DNA of 21,890 nt from Clostridiales bacterium UBA3277 (GCA_002362145.1 DETX01000070.1:559-22448), one strand, 5' to 3'. Shown: positions 7,877-15,278, counted from the stretch's first letter. The notes: generated by a model from the sequence alone, not told the origin. Made by a program: numbers and translations.

Positions 7877-9145
7877 TCAGCACTCCTCGACGATATAGTC
7901 TCTCAGTCTCCCGTATAGAATCTCGTCCACAATGGTCTCCACGGCGATGCCCTCGCCGGTATACTCCACGCGCAAAACCTGGGCCCCGTCGTGGAGTGTC
8001 TCCACCAGGCCGCCCTGGGCATAGGGAAGCAGGAGCGTTACATGGTGCCGGGCGTGATTGAGGGTGCTCTCAATGGCACGGAGCAGTCCGTCCATATTGC
8101 CGCCGGTTTTCGCGGAAACCGCCACCACGTCCTCTCCCAGAGGGATTTCCTCGGGGCTGACCAGGTCCGCCTTATTGTAGACCCGCAGCACCGGGGTCCC
8201 GGGCTTTGCCAGTTTTCCGATGAGCTTTTCCACCACGGCGATGTGGTCCTCCCGGTTTTCATCGGAGGCGTCGATGACGTGGAGCAGCATGTCGGCGTAT
8301 TCCAGCTCCTCCAATGTGGCCTGGAAGGCCTCCACCAGATGGTGGGGGAGCTTGGCGATAAAGCCTACCGTGTCCGAGAGGATCACGTCCAGGTTGTCCG
8401 ACACGCTAAGCTGCCGGGAGGTGGTGTCCAGGGTGTCAAACAGCCGGTTGTTGGCGGGAATGCCCGCCCCGGTGAGCTGGTTGAGGAGGGTGGACTTTCC
8501 CGCGTTGGTGTAGCCCACAATGGCCACCACCGGAATCGCGTTCTTCATCCGCCGCTCCCGCTGGACCCCCCGGACCTTGCGGACCGCTTCCAGTTCCTCC
8601 CGCAGGCGGTTGATCCGATCCCGGATGTGACGTCGATCGGACTCCAGCTTGGTCTCGCCGGGGCCCCGGGTTCCGATGCCGCCGCCCTGACGGGAGAGGC
8701 TCTTGCCCATGCCGGAAAGTCTGGGAAGCAGATACTGATACTGGGCAAGCTCCACCTGAAGCCGGCCCTCCTTGGTCTTGGCCCGCTGGGCGAAAATGTC
8801 CAGAATCAGGGCGCTGCGGTCGATGACGGTGACGCCGATGATCTCCTCCAGAGCCCGGATGTTGCCGGGGGAGAGCTCGTTGTCAAAGATGACCATGGTG
8901 GAGCCCGTGGCTTCCACCAGCATCTTCACCTCCAGAGCCTTGCCCTCGCCGATGAAGCAGTGGGCGTCCGGGGTGTGGCGGTTTTGCAGGACCTTGCCGG
9001 TGCAGAAGCCTCCGGCGGTTTCCAGCAGGGCCTCCAGCTCCTCCATGGAGGTTTCGGTGGCGGTCTGGTCCGCTGAGAAGCAGTCGGCGTTCAAGCCCAC
9101 CAGCACCGCCCGCTCCTGAATGGTTTTTTCAAAATTCTTTTCCAT
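7877..9145 (-). CDS. hflX: Ribosome-associated GTPase HflX
   Basis: HflX binds the 50S subunit and rescues or splits stalled ribosomes. The N-terminal HflX domain includes GEGKALE and VIFDNELSPGNIRALEE. The glycine-rich linker GGGIGTRGPGETKLE follows (154–168). The G domain has G1 GYTNAGKST (211–219), G3 DTVGF (258–262), G4 NKAD (324–327) and an SAK G5. I place the start at the ATG at 9145 (422 residues). The frame is open upstream to 9358, but that extension reads into a palindromic spacer and does not look like HflX, and GTGAGGT lies 6 bases before 9145. Confidence 0.95.
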   Translation of the reverse strand: MEKNFEKTIQERAVLVGLNADCFSADQTATETSMEELEALLETAGGFCTGKVLQNRHTPDAHCFIGEGKALEVKMLVEATGSTMVIFDNELSPGNIRALEEIIGVTVIDRSALILDIFAQRAKTKEGRLQVELAQYQYLLPRLSGMGKSLSRQGGGIGTRGPGETKLESDRRHIRDRINRLREELEAVRKVRGVQRERRMKNAIPVVAIVGYTNAGKSTLLNQLTGAGIPANNRLFDTLDTTSRQLSVSDNLDVILSDTVGFIAKLPHHLVEAFQATLEELEYADMLLHVIDASDENREDHIAVVEKLIGKLAKPGTPVLRVYNKADLVSPEEIPLGEDVVAVSAKTGGNMDGLLRAIESTLNHARHHVTLLLPYAQGGLVETLHDGAQVLRVEYTGEGIAVETIVDEILYGRLRDYIVEEC

Positions 9146-9163
9146 AGCATACCTCACTTTTTT

Positions 9164-9172
9164 AGTATAGCA
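9164..9172 (-). promoter_or_regulatory. Extended -10 promoter candidate for hflX operon
   Basis: TGCTATACT lies about 20 bases before the hflX ATG. No good -35 is found at 16–18 bases, as can be the case for extended -10 promoters. The transcript would start about 12 bases before the ATG, just upstream of the GTGAGGT ribosome-binding site. Confidence 0.45.
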
Positions 9173-9232
9173 TATTCTGTGCCGTTCGGACAGTCCTTTC
9201 CTGAGAAATTCCGAAGGAAACTGTAAAAAAGA

Positions 9233-9422
9233 GGTGTTCTCCCTAGGGCCGTATCTGCAAACCGTCAAAACGCCCAAGCAGCGGGTCTTTTCGCCCTGTG
9301 CCGCACCATTTTTTCTCGGAATACATCCAGTATTCCCGCGAGAAAATGGCTTGCACAAAGCAAAAATCCCTCGCTGTTGGCCATTCTGCCAGTTTTCAGA
9401 TACGGCCTAAATGGAAAACACC
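9233..9422. repeat. 190-bp imperfect palindrome (MITE-like or structured RNA element)
   Basis: The gene-free stretch 9146–9473 is filled largely by one inverted repeat centred near 9327. Matching arms include GGTGTT (9233–9238) with AACACC (9417–9422), GGCCGTATCTG (9247–9257) with CAGATACGGCC, and TTTTCTC with GAGAAAA near the centre. The innermost pair is GAATAC (9319–9324) with GTATTC (9330–9335). Each arm is about 93 bases, with small mismatches and indels. Short frames inside it are not convincing genes. It lies between the rpmE terminator and the hflX promoter. A non-autonomous mobile element is the simplest reading; a long hairpin RNA is the alternative. Confidence 0.8.
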
Positions 9423-9431
9423 CCAGGTACG

Positions 9432-9462
9432 AAAAAATCCGCACCACGATACCGTAGTGCGG
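9432..9462 (-). terminator. Rho-independent terminator of rpmE
   Basis: On the minus strand the stem CCGCACTACG/CGTGGTGCGG with a GTAT loop (one G·T-type mismatch) is followed by TTTTTTC. It starts 12 bases after the rpmE stop codon. Confidence 0.88.
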
Positions 9463-9473
9463 AGCTTCTCGTC

Positions 9474-9674
9474 TTACTTCAGGCCAAAGCGCTTATTGAA
9501 CCGATCAACACGTCCACCGGTGTCAACCAGCTTCTGCTTGCCGGTATAGAAAGGGTGGCACTTGGAGCAGATCTCAACGCGAATGTCCTTCTTGGTGGAA
9601 CCAGTGGTAAAGACATTGCCGCAGGCACAGCGGATGGTGGTCTGTTCGTACTTGGGATGGATACCTTCCTTCAT
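9474..9674 (-). CDS. rpmE: Large-subunit ribosomal protein L31 (zinc-binding form)
   Basis: A 66-residue protein of the 50S subunit. It begins [11 protein letters not shown], as L31 usually does. Two cysteine pairs, CAC in the first third and CSKC in the middle, are the zinc ligands of the C+ type, which is the form expected under zinc-replete conditions. The frame extends three codons further to a GTG at 9683, but the ATG at 9674 has GAGGTG at 6 bases and gives the usual family start. It has its own promoter and terminator, so it is a single-gene unit. Confidence 0.97.
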   Translation of the reverse strand: MKEGIHPKYEQTTIRCACGNVFTTGSTKKDIRVEICSKCHPFYTGKQKLVDTGGRVDRFNKRFGLK

Positions 9675-9740
9675 TTCGTTCACCTCTTTCTTATTAGTTA
9701 AAGGGCATAAATACCCTAACCAGTCTTTAATCGCCCGGAT

Positions 9741-9769
9741 ATCATATCACAGGGCCGGAAAAAAAGCAA
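9741..9769 (-). promoter_or_regulatory. Promoter of rpmE
   Basis: TTGCTT (9769–9764), a 17-base spacer, and TATGAT (9746–9741) preceded by TGA, an extended -10. The leader of about 60 bases contains AGGGTATTTATGCCCT, a small hairpin that could take part in regulation. The promoter begins about 10 bases after the stop codon of the acetyltransferase gene. Confidence 0.6.
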
Positions 9770-9778
9770 GTGTTTTTT

Positions 9779-10408
9779 TCACGAATTTCTGATTTCCTGC
9801 CAAAGTGCCGGATCGATGGCCCGGTCCCGGAAATAGAAGGCCCGGTCTTTTTCGCCCACTTCCCGCAAAATCCGGCAGGGATTGCCCACGGCAACCACGT
9901 TGGAGGGGAGGTCTTTGGTCACAATGCTGCCCGCGCCAATGACCACATTGTCTCCAATGGTCACACCGGGCAGCACCACCACACCGGCCCCCAGCCAGCA
10001 GTTTCTGCCGATGCGCACCGGCAGATTGTACTGCATCCCCCGCTCCCGCAGCTCCGGGCAGATGGGGTGCCCCGCCGTGGCAATGGTCACATTGGGGCCG
10101 ATCATGGTGTAGTCACCCACATAGATATGGGTATCGTCCACCAGGGTCAGGTTGAAGTTGGCGTAGACATTTTTTCCGAAATGGACGAACTTCCCGGCAA
10201 AGTTCGCGTGGAAGGGGGACTCCACATAGCAGCCCTCCCCCAGCTCCGCGAACATGGAGCGGAGCTTCTCCTCCCGGCGCTCCGGCTGCGTATGGGGGAT
10301 GGCATTGTATTCCCCCAGGGTGTCCAGCAGGACCATCTGCTCCTCCATGATTTCCGGCGCGCCGGGGTCATACAGCTGCCCGCTGTGCTGCTTTTCCCGC
10401 TGTGTCAT
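9779..10408 (-). CDS. Maltose/galactoside O-acetyltransferase-like hexapeptide transferase
   Basis: A 209-residue left-handed beta-helix acetyltransferase of the Maa/LacA type, which moves acetyl from acetyl-CoA to a sugar hydroxyl. The N-terminal helical segment (about 20–55) matches the maltose-acetyltransferase domain. FGKNVYANFNLTLVDD, IGPNVTIATAGHP (catalytic His at 114), IGRNCWLGAGVVVLPGVTIG and VTKDLPSNVVAVGNP then follow in the family order. The ATG overlaps the stop of the aminopeptidase gene by one base (TGATG), so the two are co-translated. The real acceptor sugar is unknown. Confidence 0.9.
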   Translation of the reverse strand: MTQREKQHSGQLYDPGAPEIMEEQMVLLDTLGEYNAIPHTQPERREEKLRSMFAELGEGCYVESPFHANFAGKFVHFGKNVYANFNLTLVDDTHIYVGDYTMIGPNVTIATAGHPICPELRERGMQYNLPVRIGRNCWLGAGVVVLPGVTIGDNVVIGAGSIVTKDLPSNVVAVGNPCRILREVGEKDRAFYFRDRAIDPALWQEIRNS

Positions 10409-11631
10409 CAGAACGCCCAGTTGCCGCCCCGGAAGATGGGAACCGTCCGGCCGTCGGCACAGATGCCGTCGATGTTCATGCTGTCGCAGCCGATCATGAA
10501 GTCCTCATGGATCATGGAATCGTTGACGCCCAGGTTCCGGCACTCCTCCAGGGTTTTCTTCTCAAAGTCCCGGATGGTATCGGCGAAGCCCATGCCCAGT
10601 GCCAGATGGCAGGCGGCGTTTTCGTCGAAGAGGGTGTTGTAGAACAGGATGCCGCTCTCGGCGATGGGGCTGCGCTGGGGCACCAGGGCGCACTCGCCCA
10701 GGTAGGCGGCGCCCTCGTCCATGGAGATCATGGTCTTGAGCAGCTCCTCGCCCTTCTCGGCCTTCACTTCCACGGCCTTGCCGCCCTCAAAGCGGACGGA
10801 GAAATTCTCAATCAGCAGCCCCCGGAAGGACAGGGGCTTGGTGGCATAGACAATGCCCTCGGCCTGGCCCCGCATGGGGGTGATGAAGCACTCCTCGGTG
10901 GGGATGTTGGGGTTGAAGAAAACGCCCTGCAGGGAGGTATCCCCGCCGCCCTTCCACTGGCCCTCCGGGATCATGCCCACTGTCAGGTCCGTGCCGTTTT
11001 CGGCGGTGTAGTGGAGGGAACGGATGTTCAGGCTGTTGAGGTAGTCGCAGCGCTTATGCAGGTCGGCGTTGTGCTCCTCCCAGGCCTTCACCGGGTCCTC
11101 GTTTACCCGGGAAGTGGCCAAAATGGCCTCCCAGAGCTTTTCCACAGCGGCGCTGGCGCGCATACCGGGGAACACCTTCTTGGCCCAGGCGATGCCGGGA
11201 ACGGCGGCGATGCACCACTGCTCCTTGTTTTCCCGGCGGTCAGCGTAGGGCTTGAGGATGGGGTAGGCCATCTGGTTGGCCTTGGTGAGCTTTTCCATGT
11301 TGATGCCCTTGAGGCCGTCCGGGTCCTCGGAGACCAGGTGAATCCGGGCGGGGAGCACCTGGCAGCGGTATTCCTGCTTGGCCTTCTCCCACTCCAGCAC
11401 AGTACCCATGGTCTTGACGGAACGGTAGCGGACGTGGATTTTCTTCAGGGGCTGATAACTCCACTCCACGGTGACGTTCTTGGCCTTGGCCTTGTAGGCC
11501 TCCTCCACCACCATCTGCACGAATTCCGGCTGGTCCAGGTCGGCGTAGACGGTGACCTCCTGGCCCTTCTGGACGTTGACGCCGCAGCGGACGATGAGCC
11601 GGGCATATTCTCTTAAAACCGATTTTTTCAT
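10408..11631 (-). CDS. M29-family aminopeptidase
   Basis: A 407-residue metallo-aminopeptidase of family M29 (AmpS/AmpT/PepS type), which trims N-terminal residues from peptides in the cytosol. Likely metal ligands are seen in TEECFITPMRG, YLGECALVP, ENAACHLALG and SMIHEDFMIG, in the family order. NGTDLTVGM and FNPNIPTEE are further hallmarks. Length matches the family. The ribosome-binding site AAGGAAG lies about 13 bases before the ATG. It is the first gene of a two-gene unit with the O-acetyltransferase. No clear promoter was found in the hairpin-rich spacer upstream. Confidence 0.93.
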   Translation of the reverse strand: MKKSVLREYARLIVRCGVNVQKGQEVTVYADLDQPEFVQMVVEEAYKAKAKNVTVEWSYQPLKKIHVRYRSVKTMGTVLEWEKAKQEYRCQVLPARIHLVSEDPDGLKGINMEKLTKANQMAYPILKPYADRRENKEQWCIAAVPGIAWAKKVFPGMRASAAVEKLWEAILATSRVNEDPVKAWEEHNADLHKRCDYLNSLNIRSLHYTAENGTDLTVGMIPEGQWKGGGDTSLQGVFFNPNIPTEECFITPMRGQAEGIVYATKPLSFRGLLIENFSVRFEGGKAVEVKAEKGEELLKTMISMDEGAAYLGECALVPQRSPIAESGILFYNTLFDENAACHLALGMGFADTIRDFEKKTLEECRNLGVNDSMIHEDFMIGCDSMNIDGICADGRTVPIFRGGNWAF

Positions 11632-11701
11632 AAAGAGCTTCGCTTCCTTTCAAAGCTTATCCGCATGGTTCGCCACACAGAAAAAGCCGCGCATTGATGT
11701 C

Positions 11702-11774
11702 TGTCTGAATTTCGAAAACCGAAACTGCACACCTTCGGTGTGCGAATCAGCCGTCAGAGGCGGCTGATTCAGCA
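11702..11774. repeat. Cluster of nested and tandem hairpins in a divergent intergenic region
   Basis: Two perfect hairpins lie side by side: GCACACC-TTC-GGTGTGC (11727–11743) and GAATCAGCCG/CGGCTGATTC with a 7-base loop (11744–11770). TGTCTGAAT (11702–11710) can also pair with ATTCAGcAGACA around 11766, enclosing both. No T-run follows on either strand, so this is not an ordinary terminator. It sits between the divergent aminopeptidase and methyltransferase genes. Function unknown; it may be a repeat element or a structured leader of the aminopeptidase mRNA. Confidence 0.65.
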
Positions 11775-11816
11775 GACACTATCTTAGCAGATTCTGCCCC
11801 AAAGGTCAATCCCTTC

Positions 11817-11845
11817 TTGCATTTTTTGGAAAATTCCTTTATAAT
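11817..11845 (+). promoter_or_regulatory. Promoter of homocysteine methyltransferase gene
   Basis: TTGCAT (11817–11822), 17 bases, then a perfect TATAAT (11840–11845). The transcript would start about 22 bases before the ATG at 11874 and include the GGAGG. Confidence 0.65.
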
Positions 11846-11873
11846 TGCAGAAAACTTTCCGGAGGGATGGGCC

Positions 11874-12743
11874 ATGCTGACAAAAGAGGAATTTACCGAA
11901 CGGGTCCGGGGCGGACTGCGGCTGCTGGACGGGGCCACGGGCTCCAATCTCCGCGCCGCGGGAATGCCCAGGGACTGCTGCGCCGAACAGTGGGTGCTGG
12001 AGCATCCGGAGCCTCTGGCGGCCCTCCAGAGGGCCTATGCCCAGGCAGGAAGCCAGATCGTCTACGCCCCCACCTTTCAGGCCCAGCCCCTGGCGCTGAA
12101 GGCAGTGGGGCTGGATGCCCATACGGAGAAAATCAACGAGGCCCTGGTAAATCTCTCCCGGTCGGCGGCCCCGGGCTGTCTCATCGCGGGGGATTTGACC
12201 ACCATGGCCACAGTCTGCGACAGCTGGAACCCGGAATCCTTCGACACCATGGTGGAGGCCTACCGGCGGCAGATCCGGGGGCTGATAGACGGCGGCGCGG
12301 ACCTGCTGGCGGCGGAGACGCTGATGTATCCCCAGGAGGCCGAGGCCATCCTCACCGCCGCCGAGCTGGAAGGGGCCGGGGCGGTGATGTACACCTTCAC
12401 CATGCAGTCTGACGGCTCCCTCTTTTCCGGCGCCGAGGCCGGGCCCATTCTGCGGGAATTGGAGCAGGCCGGAGCCGCCGCCCTGGGCTTTAACTGCGTG
12501 GCTGCCGACATGATGACCCCCTACCTGGTATCGAAGCTGCGCCGGTATGTCAAGGCGCCTCTGGTGTGCAAGCCCAACGCGGGCATCCCCACCATCGGCC
12601 CCGACGGCGTGGCCCGGTACGGCATGGGCCCGGAGGCATTTGCCGGGGTGCTGGAAAAGTGCCGGGAAAACGGGGCGGATATCCTGGGCGGCTGCTGCGG
12701 CACCACCCCGGCCCATATCCAGGCGGTGAAGGCAGGGCTGTAG
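11874..12743 (+). CDS. Homocysteine S-methyltransferase-family protein (standalone MetH N-terminal module)
   Basis: A 289-residue TIM-barrel protein that transfers a methyl group to homocysteine to give methionine. LLDGATGSNL opens the barrel. The three zinc ligands are present at C208 (GFNC) and C274–C275 (GGCCGT), matching the homocysteine module of cobalamin-dependent methionine synthase. It lacks the folate, B12 and activation modules, so partner proteins elsewhere would be needed, or it could use another donor such as S-methylmethionine or betaine. The ATG at 11874 follows GGAGG by 8 bases; the frame opens 19 codons earlier at a TTG, but that overlaps the promoter -35 and is unlikely. 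Confidence 0.9.
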   Translation: MLTKEEFTERVRGGLRLLDGATGSNLRAAGMPRDCCAEQWVLEHPEPLAALQRAYAQAGSQIVYAPTFQAQPLALKAVGLDAHTEKINEALVNLSRSAAPGCLIAGDLTTMATVCDSWNPESFDTMVEAYRRQIRGLIDGGADLLAAETLMYPQEAEAILTAAELEGAGAVMYTFTMQSDGSLFSGAEAGPILRELEQAGAAALGFNCVAADMMTPYLVSKLRRYVKAPLVCKPNAGIPTIGPDGVARYGMGPEAFAGVLEKCRENGADILGGCCGTTPAHIQAVKAGL

Positions 12744-12804
12744 GCGTTATGGAAACCAGATAAGATTTCCCAAGTCCAGATCATGGGAATCTTTCCCGTT
12801 TGCG

Positions 12805-12836
12805 CCTGGGACGATGGCCTAAAACCAGGATTTTTT
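12805..12836 (+). terminator. Weak terminator candidate after homocysteine methyltransferase gene
   Basis: CCTGG/CCAGG with a 15-base loop followed by ATTTTTT. The stem is short, so support is limited. A small GGGAA/TTCCC hairpin lies just before it. Confidence 0.35.
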
Positions 12837-12857
12837 CCCCGCCTTTGATCATTTTCC

Positions 12858-12886
12858 TTGCCAAAAGGGAAAAACTCTGATATACT
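12858..12886 (+). promoter_or_regulatory. Strong promoter almost on the start codon of the membrane E2-like gene
   Basis: TTGCCA (12858–12863), 17 bases, TGA then TATACT (12881–12886): 5 of 6 matches in both boxes plus an extended -10. The expected start of transcription, near 12893, is only about 3 bases before the ATG at 12896. Confidence 0.75.
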
Positions 12887-12895
12887 TATGGGGCT

Positions 12896-14314
12896 ATGAA
12901 AAACAAAATTCATTTTTATGTCAACCGCAAAAGCGTGCTGACCTGGCTGATGGCAGTGTGCATGGTGGTTTCGGCAGTGGCCCGCATGGTTTTCTTCGGT
13001 GTGAAAGGGTCCGGAGACAGCGCTTACGTGTGGAGCCAAATCGTTCTGCCGGTGGCAGCGACCATTCTGTACATCCTCATCGCCCTCCTGGACGGCAGGG
13101 AACATTTCTACAAGACCGCCATCCCCGTCTGGATGATGGCCCTCTACGCCGCGTTTCTGGTCAGCGCCCACTGTCACAGCAGGCTGACCGCCGCACTGTT
13201 CTTCATCGCCCTGTTCTTCTTCTCCTTCCTCTACACCGAGATCACCGCCGGAAGCAAGGGCTACGCCCCCATGCTTTTGGCATTGGTCGCCGCCATTCCC
13301 CTGGCCTTCCTGTTCTACTGCTACCGGGCAATTCTGCTGAGCGGAGAAGTGTGGGCGCTGTTGTCCATCGCCCCCGATTTACTCTTCCTGATCGGTGTGC
13401 TGCTTCTAATTTTCTCTCTGAAAGTCCACACCGGCGGCGAATATCACCCCACCTGGGGTGACCGGCCGGACGGCCGCCGCATCCGGACCCAGCCTCCCAT
13501 GGACCGGGTCTCCCCCTACATCCAGGTCACCCGCTCTGAGAGCTCCAACCTCTTCTCCGAGGCCGTGGAGATCAGCCGTATCGACCGCTACATCCGGCAG
13601 AAGCGCCGGGAGGGCCTGACAAATTTCGGCATCAACCATGTGCTGGTGGCCGCCTACTGCCGGGGGCTGTGCCGGTATCCCGCTCTGAACCGCTTTTTGT
13701 CGGGACAGCGGGTCTATTCCCGGGGCGAGGACATCCAGTACTGCATGACCATCAAAAAGGCCATGTCCGCCGACGCCCCCGACTCCTTCTTCAAGCTCCA
13801 CCTGTCCCCCCGGGACACCGCCGAGGACGTGTACCACAAGTTCCAGGCCGCCGTGAAGGAGATCAAAGACGCCAAGGACGAATCCGACTTCGACAACACC
13901 GCCGGTATTATGAATCTCATCCCCGGTCTTGTGCTGAAATTCGCGGTGTGGCTGCTGAAGCTGCTGGACTATTTCGCCCTCATTCCCCGGTTCCTGCTGG
14001 AGATCAGCCCCTTCCACGGCTCCCTGTACATGACGAATCTGGGAAGCCTGGGCATCCCTCCTGTTTTCCATCATCTCTACAACTTCGGCAACCTGCCCAT
14101 TTTCATGGCCTTCGGCATGAAGCGCCGGGCCAATGAGGTCCAGGAGGACGGCACCGTGGTCCTGCGCAAGTACATCGACATTCGGATCACCGTGGACGAG
14201 CGGATCGTGGACGGCTACTACTACGCGGCCTTCTTCAAGCACTACAAGCGCATTTTGCAGAATCCCGAAATTCTGGACCAGCCCCCCGAGGAAGTCCTGC
14301 GGGACATCGACTGA
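12896..14314 (+). CDS. Six-helix membrane protein fused to an E2/CAT-like acyltransferase domain lacking the catalytic His
   Basis: A 472-residue protein. Six hydrophobic segments are visible at about 13–33, 46–66, 73–91, 96–115, 123–143 and 152–175. A cytosolic domain of about 260 residues follows (195–455) that aligns with the catalytic domain of 2-oxoacid dehydrogenase E2 subunits: FGINHVLVAAYCRGL, YPALNRF, SLYMTNLGSLG and FMAFGMKRR are in the family order. The motif that should be HxxxDG reads ERIVDG (E435, D439, G440), so the catalytic histidine is Glu. No lipoyl or E1/E3-binding domain is present and no E1 or E3 gene is nearby. It is therefore probably not an active E2. It may be a membrane-bound acyl-CoA sensor, scaffold or altered acyltransferase (inference). 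No Shine-Dalgarno precedes the ATG at normal distance, fitting leaderless translation. A terminator follows. Confidence 0.8.
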   Translation: MKNKIHFYVNRKSVLTWLMAVCMVVSAVARMVFFGVKGSGDSAYVWSQIVLPVAATILYILIALLDGREHFYKTAIPVWMMALYAAFLVSAHCHSRLTAALFFIALFFFSFLYTEITAGSKGYAPMLLALVAAIPLAFLFYCYRAILLSGEVWALLSIAPDLLFLIGVLLLIFSLKVHTGGEYHPTWGDRPDGRRIRTQPPMDRVSPYIQVTRSESSNLFSEAVEISRIDRYIRQKRREGLTNFGINHVLVAAYCRGLCRYPALNRFLSGQRVYSRGEDIQYCMTIKKAMSADAPDSFFKLHLSPRDTAEDVYHKFQAAVKEIKDAKDESDFDNTAGIMNLIPGLVLKFAVWLLKLLDYFALIPRFLLEISPFHGSLYMTNLGSLGIPPVFHHLYNFGNLPIFMAFGMKRRANEVQEDGTVVLRKYIDIRITVDERIVDGYYYAAFFKHYKRILQNPEILDQPPEEVLRDID

Positions 14315-14360
14315 CCCGATTAAGTTTGCCGCCACGGCACTTAAGATTTACAAACTGCAT

Positions 14361-14390
14361 CCCGGGCTCCCCAGGAGCCCGGGTTTCTTT
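14361..14390 (+). terminator. Rho-independent terminator after the membrane E2-like gene
   Basis: A perfect 10-bp stem CCCGGGCTCC/GGAGCCCGGG with a 3-base loop, followed by TTTCTTT. The birA Shine-Dalgarno begins a few bases later, so birA needs readthrough or its own promoter, which I did not find. Confidence 0.9.
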
Positions 14391-14405
14391 CAATGGAGCG
14401 AAATT

Positions 14406-15206
14406 ATGGAACAAGCGCGTATTTTCCGTTTTCTCGGTCCCGATTACCCCTGGCGGGACCGGCTTCTCATCCTGGACCAGGTGGATTCCACCAACGACCG
14501 CCTCAAGGAGCTGGCCCGGCAGGGCGCCCCCGAGGGCACGGCCATGATCGCCGAGCGTCAGACCGACGGTCGGGGCCGGCGGGGCCGGGGCTTCTCCTCC
14601 CCCGGCGGCACCGGGGTGTATCTGAGCATCCTTCTGCGGCCGGACTGCGCCCCGGGGGATCTGATGCACCTGACCTGCGCCACAGGCTGCGCCATGTGCG
14701 ACGCCGTGGAAAAGGCCGCTCATTTTCGTCCGGGCATCAAATGGACCAACGACCTGGTGTGGGGGACGAAAAAACTGGGCGGAATTCTCACCGAGCTGGG
14801 GCTGACGCCCCAGGGCGGTCTGGATTATGCCGTTGTGGGCATCGGCATCAACTGCTGCCAGGCGGTGGAGGACTTTCCCCCGGAGCTGCGGGACATGGCC
14901 GCCTCCCTGGCCATGGCAGCGGGAGGGCCCATTGACCGGGACCGGGTGGCCGCCGCCATGCTGGAGAGCCTGTTTAAAATGCGGCAGACCCTTCTCTGTG
15001 AAAAAGATGCCCTCTGGGAGCGCTACCGCCGGGACTGCGTCACCCTGGGAAAGGACGTGGCCCTGATCCGGGGAGACGAGGTCCGCCACGGCCTTGCCCT
15101 GGACGTGGATGAAGAGGGCGCCCTCATCGTCCGCTTCCCCGACGGCCATATCGAAGCGGTTAATTCCGGGGAGGTCAGCGTCCGGGGAATGTATCACTAT
15201 GTATAA
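14406..15206 (+). CDS. birA: Biotin–[acetyl-CoA carboxylase] ligase, class I (no DNA-binding domain)
   Basis: A 266-residue biotin protein ligase that activates biotin with ATP and attaches it to a lysine of biotin carboxyl carriers. VDSTND (26–31), the GRGRRGRGF biotinyl-AMP loop (55–63), KWTNDLVW (112–119), KKLGGILTE (122–130) and VVGIGIN are present, and the C-terminal SH3-like domain follows. The N-terminal winged helix of regulatory BirA proteins is absent, so it should be an enzyme only. GGAG lies 7 bases before the ATG. It lies directly after a strong terminator. The frame is open further upstream inside the previous gene, but nothing there resembles BirA. Confidence 0.94.
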   Translation: MEQARIFRFLGPDYPWRDRLLILDQVDSTNDRLKELARQGAPEGTAMIAERQTDGRGRRGRGFSSPGGTGVYLSILLRPDCAPGDLMHLTCATGCAMCDAVEKAAHFRPGIKWTNDLVWGTKKLGGILTELGLTPQGGLDYAVVGIGINCCQAVEDFPPELRDMAASLAMAAGGPIDRDRVAAAMLESLFKMRQTLLCEKDALWERYRRDCVTLGKDVALIRGDEVRHGLALDVDEEGALIVRFPDGHIEAVNSGEVSVRGMYHYV

Positions 15207-15249
15207 GTTTCCTTTTTCGCCAAATGTTGTAAACTTTCTAAAAACTTTC

Positions 15250-15278
15250 TTGCTTTTTTCCTAGTTGTTGGTTATACT
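15250..15278 (+). promoter_or_regulatory. Promoter of the small membrane-anchored acidic protein
   Basis: TTGCTT (15250–15255), a 17-base spacer and TATACT (15273–15278). Just upstream, AAACTTTCT occurs twice (15231–15239 and 15242–15250) at an 11-base interval, about one helix turn, the second copy touching the -35. Confidence 0.6.

Noticed and set aside
9187..9225. Imperfect inverted repeat CAGTCCTTTC/GAAGGAAACTG upstream of hflX promoter
   Set aside because: Several mismatches and no U-tract or link to a start site; too weak to call.
9146..9358. 71-residue N-terminal extension of HflX
   Set aside because: The frame stays open to 9358 but runs through the palindrome and over the promoter-like TGCTATACT; the product does not resemble HflX and 9145 has a better ribosome-binding site.
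9265..9549. Two short frames on opposite strands (9265–9447 minus and 9298–9549 plus)
   Set aside because: Both lie in the 190-bp palindrome and adjoining terminator. Similar small hypothetical proteins can be created by such repeats, and no ribosome-binding site is present.
10402..11616. 404-codon plus-strand frame
   Set aside because: Antisense shadow of the M29 aminopeptidase gene, which has clear metal-binding motifs in the other direction.
11784..12716. 310-codon minus-strand frame
   Set aside because: Antisense to the homocysteine methyltransferase gene, whose three zinc cysteines and promoter fix the plus strand as coding.
14133..14405. Upstream extension of birA into the membrane E2-like gene
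   Set aside because: The residues are an out-of-frame reading of the E2-like domain and the terminator; the ATG at 14406 has a GGAG and starts at the usual BirA catalytic region.
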